A stretch of DNA of 64,000 nt from the NCBI RefSeq assembly GCF_024347655.1, contig NZ_AP025515.1:682001-746000 (forward strand). The letters are read 5' to 3'. This DNA comes from Vibrio toranzoniae. Its GTDB lineage: Bacteria > Pseudomonadota > Gammaproteobacteria > Enterobacterales > Vibrionaceae. The translations under genes were made by a program, and so were the position numbers. The notes beneath the pieces are model-generated. The model was given only the letters and a program-made list of their open reading frames with translations. It did not search any database and was not told the origin of the DNA. Below are positions 62,056-64,000 of this stretch, one piece after another (position 1 is the first letter of the stretch; every line of letters begins with the position of its first letter).

Positions 62056-62572
62056 CTTAGCATGGGCTGTAGCAGGTAAACTACTTCAATCGCAATTCCA
62101 AAAACATGGCAAAACTATCAACATGACATTAGCTTTGACATTGCTCTACTGCGCAACACAGCTGTTTTCCTGAATTGAAGGTCATCAGGAAACGCTCGGT
62201 ATAAGAAGTAAAATAGCGTCTACTTGAGTTAATTTATCTTTTGCCAATTTGGCAAAGGCGCTGGCAAACATTATATCCAATAGCGAATTATCGCCACAAG
62301 CAAGGTGCATGATTATACAGGCGAGACTCTTGCCTAGAAATGTTAAGAAGTGACAACTTTTTGGAAGTGTCCGTGCAGTGATGTTCTGATATCTGCCATA
62401 ACATCACGTATTGCAAACTCAGCAGCGTACCCCGTTGCTGAGTATCACGCTAAAGTAGAAAGGGGGCAGAAGTGTTTTAGCTTACCTGCCCCGTATTACT
62501 TGATATGGTAAAAAACCAATTAATCTTTATTGTAAATACTCACATCTTATTGGAAGTAGACAAATTGCCCTC
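62056..62572. other. Gene-poor region possibly containing a dispersed element
   Basis: It contains a long minus-strand frame without a good start (62185 to about 62403) whose translation looks protein-like, including a 41-codon part from the ATG at 62308-62310 (MHLACGDNSLLDIMFASAFA). A hairpin lies at 62418-62442. It directly adjoins the broken end of the LysR fragment. No gene can be assigned. Confidence 0.35.
62463..62492 (-). terminator. Probable terminator of the prolyl oligopeptidase gene
   Basis: On the minus strand GGGGCAG (62492-62486), a 16-nt loop, CTGCCCC (62469-62463), then CTTTCTACTTT. It lies about 80 bp past the stop. Confidence 0.55.
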
Positions 62573-64000
62573 TCACAATTCAACGCCCATATTGAACAGG
62601 GTAAACGCATAGATATCAGCCGTGAGATCGATCGCTTTGCTCAATGGCATTCCCGCACCATGACCCGCATTAACATCGATACGAATCATCACAGGTGAGC
62701 CACCTTCATGCTTGTCTTGTAGCTCTGCGATGAACTTATAAGAGTGGGCAGGTACCACGCGGTCGTCGTGATCTGCGGTGGTCACCAGTGTTGCTGGGTA
62801 ATCGACGCCTCGTACCACATTGTGCACCGGAGAATAACCAAGCAGGTATTCAAACATCTCTTTGTTTTGCGCTGATGTACCGTAGTCGTACGCCCAGCCT
62901 TCACCTGACGTGAATGTGTGGTAACGCAGCATATCTAGCACCCCAACAGCAGGCAGAGCCACTTGGAAAAGCTCAGGCCTCTGTGTCATACAAGCACCCA
63001 CCAGCAAACCACCGTTAGAACCGCCGCGAATCGCCAGCTTGTCGCTGCTGGTGTAATTTTCTGCGATTAAGAACTCCGCTGCGGCAATGAAGTCATCAAA
63101 TACGTTCTGCTTTTGTTGTTGTGTACCCGCTTTGTGCCACGCCTTACCGTATTCACCGCCGCCACGCAGGTTAGGGACTGCATATACGCCACCCATTTCT
63201 AGCCAACTGCCAACAGTGCCCGAGAAAGAAGGTGTTAGGCTAACGTTGAAGCCGCCATAGGCGTACAACATAGTTGGGTTGTTACCGTCTAGTTTTAAGC
63301 CCTTCTTATAAGAGATAAGCATCGGAACCTGTGTTCCATCCTTTGAGGTATAGAAGACCTGTTTAGACTCAAATTGATCCGATTCAAACGGAGACTCTGA
63401 GCGTTGGTAGATTTCTGAGCTGCCTGATTCAACATCAAAAGAAAAAATCGTTGGCGGCGTTACATAGTTGGTAAAGGTGTAATAAAGCTGAGTTTGCTCT
63501 TTTTTACCACCTAAACCACTGGCCGTTCCTAGCCCGGGTAAATGGATTTCGCGAACTAAGTTGCCTTGGTAATCGAGCTGCTCAATTTTCGATACAACAT
63601 CCACCATATAGTGCGCAAACAAGTAACCACCGCCGGTGCTGATCTCTAAAGGCTGTGACTTTTCTGAAATAATATCGCTCCATTCTTGACTGCGCGTATC
63701 AAAGCTCACCACCTTGCCGTTAGGCGCATCGAGATTGGTATATAGCACAAAGGTCTCATCTTGATTGTCGATAAGGTAAGTATCGCTATCCACATGATCA
63801 ATCAGTGTGTTTAGGGTTTGTTCATCTGAGCTTAAGTCGATATAGAACAGCCTGTTACCTGATGTGGACTTTCGCCCTAGGATGATCAAGTATCGGTCGT
63901 CTTCAGTGGTATAGCCCGACACATAGCGATGCTGCTCAGCACTGTCCGCACCAAAAATCACCTTGTCATCGGTTTGTTCTGTACCCAATTCATGGAAGTA
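62573..64000 (-). CDS. Prolyl oligopeptidase family serine peptidase, 3' part
   Basis: The C-terminal 475 or so residues of an S9A prolyl oligopeptidase; the frame is open to the window edge (YFHELGTEQTDD), so the start lies outside. Most of the beta-propeller and the whole alpha/beta-hydrolase domain are visible. The catalytic Ser is in RGGSNGGLLVG, the Asp in TADHDDRVVP and the His in DVNAGHGAGMP. LRGGGEYGKAWHKAG is the characteristic stretch before the nucleophile elbow. The product cleaves short peptides after proline. Cell location cannot be judged without the N-terminus. Confidence 0.93.
   Translation of the reverse strand, partial: YFHELGTEQTDDKVIFGADSAEQHRYVSGYTTEDDRYLIILGRKSTSGNRLFYIDLSSDEQTLNTLIDHVDSDTYLIDNQDETFVLYTNLDAPNGKVVSFDTRSQEWSDIISEKSQPLEISTGGGYLFAHYMVDVVSKIEQLDYQGNLVREIHLPGLGTASGLGGKKEQTQLYYTFTNYVTPPTIFSFDVESGSSEIYQRSESPFESDQFESKQVFYTSKDGTQVPMLISYKKGLKLDGNNPTMLYAYGGFNVSLTPSFSGTVGSWLEMGGVYAVPNLRGGGEYGKAWHKAGTQQQKQNVFDDFIAAAEFLIAENYTSSDKLAIRGGSNGGLLVGACMTQRPELFQVALPAVGVLDMLRYHTFTSGEGWAYDYGTSAQNKEMFEYLLGYSPVHNVVRGVDYPATLVTTADHDDRVVPAHSYKFIAELQDKHEGGSPVMIRIDVNAGHGAGMPLSKAIDLTADIYAFTLFNMGVEL

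Noticed and set aside
1..64000. CRISPR arrays, tRNA or rRNA genes, integrases, transposases
   Set aside because: No regularly spaced repeats, cloverleaf candidates or recombinase motifs were recognised by eye; a dedicated scan could still find a tRNA-like remnant.

Overview
The window reads as a gammaproteobacterial chromosome segment, most probably a marine Vibrio. Supporting signs are a ScrY/ScrA/ScrK/ScrB/ScrR sucrose set, a VC0042-like YcgR-N/PilZ protein, a Lon-like ATP-dependent protease and moderate GC with AT-rich spacers. The species call is inference from gene content. I see no rRNA or tRNA genes, CRISPR array, complete insertion sequence or prophage.

Layout. (1) 1-7531: end of an unidentified gene, then the sucrose regulon: scrA, scrK and scrB on the minus strand, scrR divergent, and the sucrose porin scrY in a separate unit. 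Four LacI-type operators with a central AAC|GTT (or near it) link them. (2) 7532-14346: unlinked single genes: a coiled-coil protein, a flavin-reductase-like protein, a HExxH protein, a DUF4144-like protein, a Dcu-type C4-dicarboxylate carrier, a HAD phosphatase, an HD hydrolase and a Tag-like glycosylase. (3) 14485-43663: a nearly complete purine catabolism supercluster. (4) 43783-53858: MarR/EamA pair, MFS-kinase-GNAT group, PilZ protein, Lon-like protease and a lone YejF-type double ATPase. (5) 54193-62310: an AT-rich segment with small envelope and stress genes (BON, YtjA, small lipoprotein, hemerythrin, phosphatase-lipid kinase, MscS, outer-membrane barrel, DedA-like) and two decayed regulators. 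(6) 62573-64000: 3' part of a prolyl oligopeptidase gene running off the window.

How the purine cluster works. Two NCS2 permeases bring in nucleobases. GuaD converts guanine to xanthine, and XdhAB (matured by XdhC) oxidises xanthine to urate. PuuD, a membrane urate hydroxylase with a C-terminal cytochrome c domain, gives 5-hydroxyisourate. UraH and UraD carry this to S-allantoin, PuuE to allantoate, and allantoicase plus AllA to glyoxylate and urea. Glyoxylate then goes either through Gcl, Hyi, GlxR and a MOFRL glycerate kinase to phosphoglycerate, or through malate synthase AceB to malate. An 8-oxoguanine deaminase homologue and an RutR-like TetR regulator sit in the middle. No urease is present here, so the fate of urea is not encoded in this window.

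Regulation. The palindrome TTGTATACAA, or a one-base variant, occurs upstream of the FCD-type GntR gene at 14561, upstream of xdhA, in the puuE/uraH divergent spacer and in the gcl/aceB divergent spacer. This pattern suggests that the GntR protein is the local regulator of the whole pathway and of itself. Other readable control elements are a MerR-type 19-bp-spacer promoter before a carboxymuconolactone decarboxylase gene, MarR-type palindromes before an EamA exporter, and many shared bidirectional terminators between convergent genes.

Most unusual items: an in-frame TGA immediately followed by GTG that splits a membrane/phosphatase/lipid-kinase protein; the collapsed remains of an NtrC-type regulator; and a LysR fragment that ends next to sequence that looks like a foreign or repeated element. 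I did not find a clearly new defence or mobile system.
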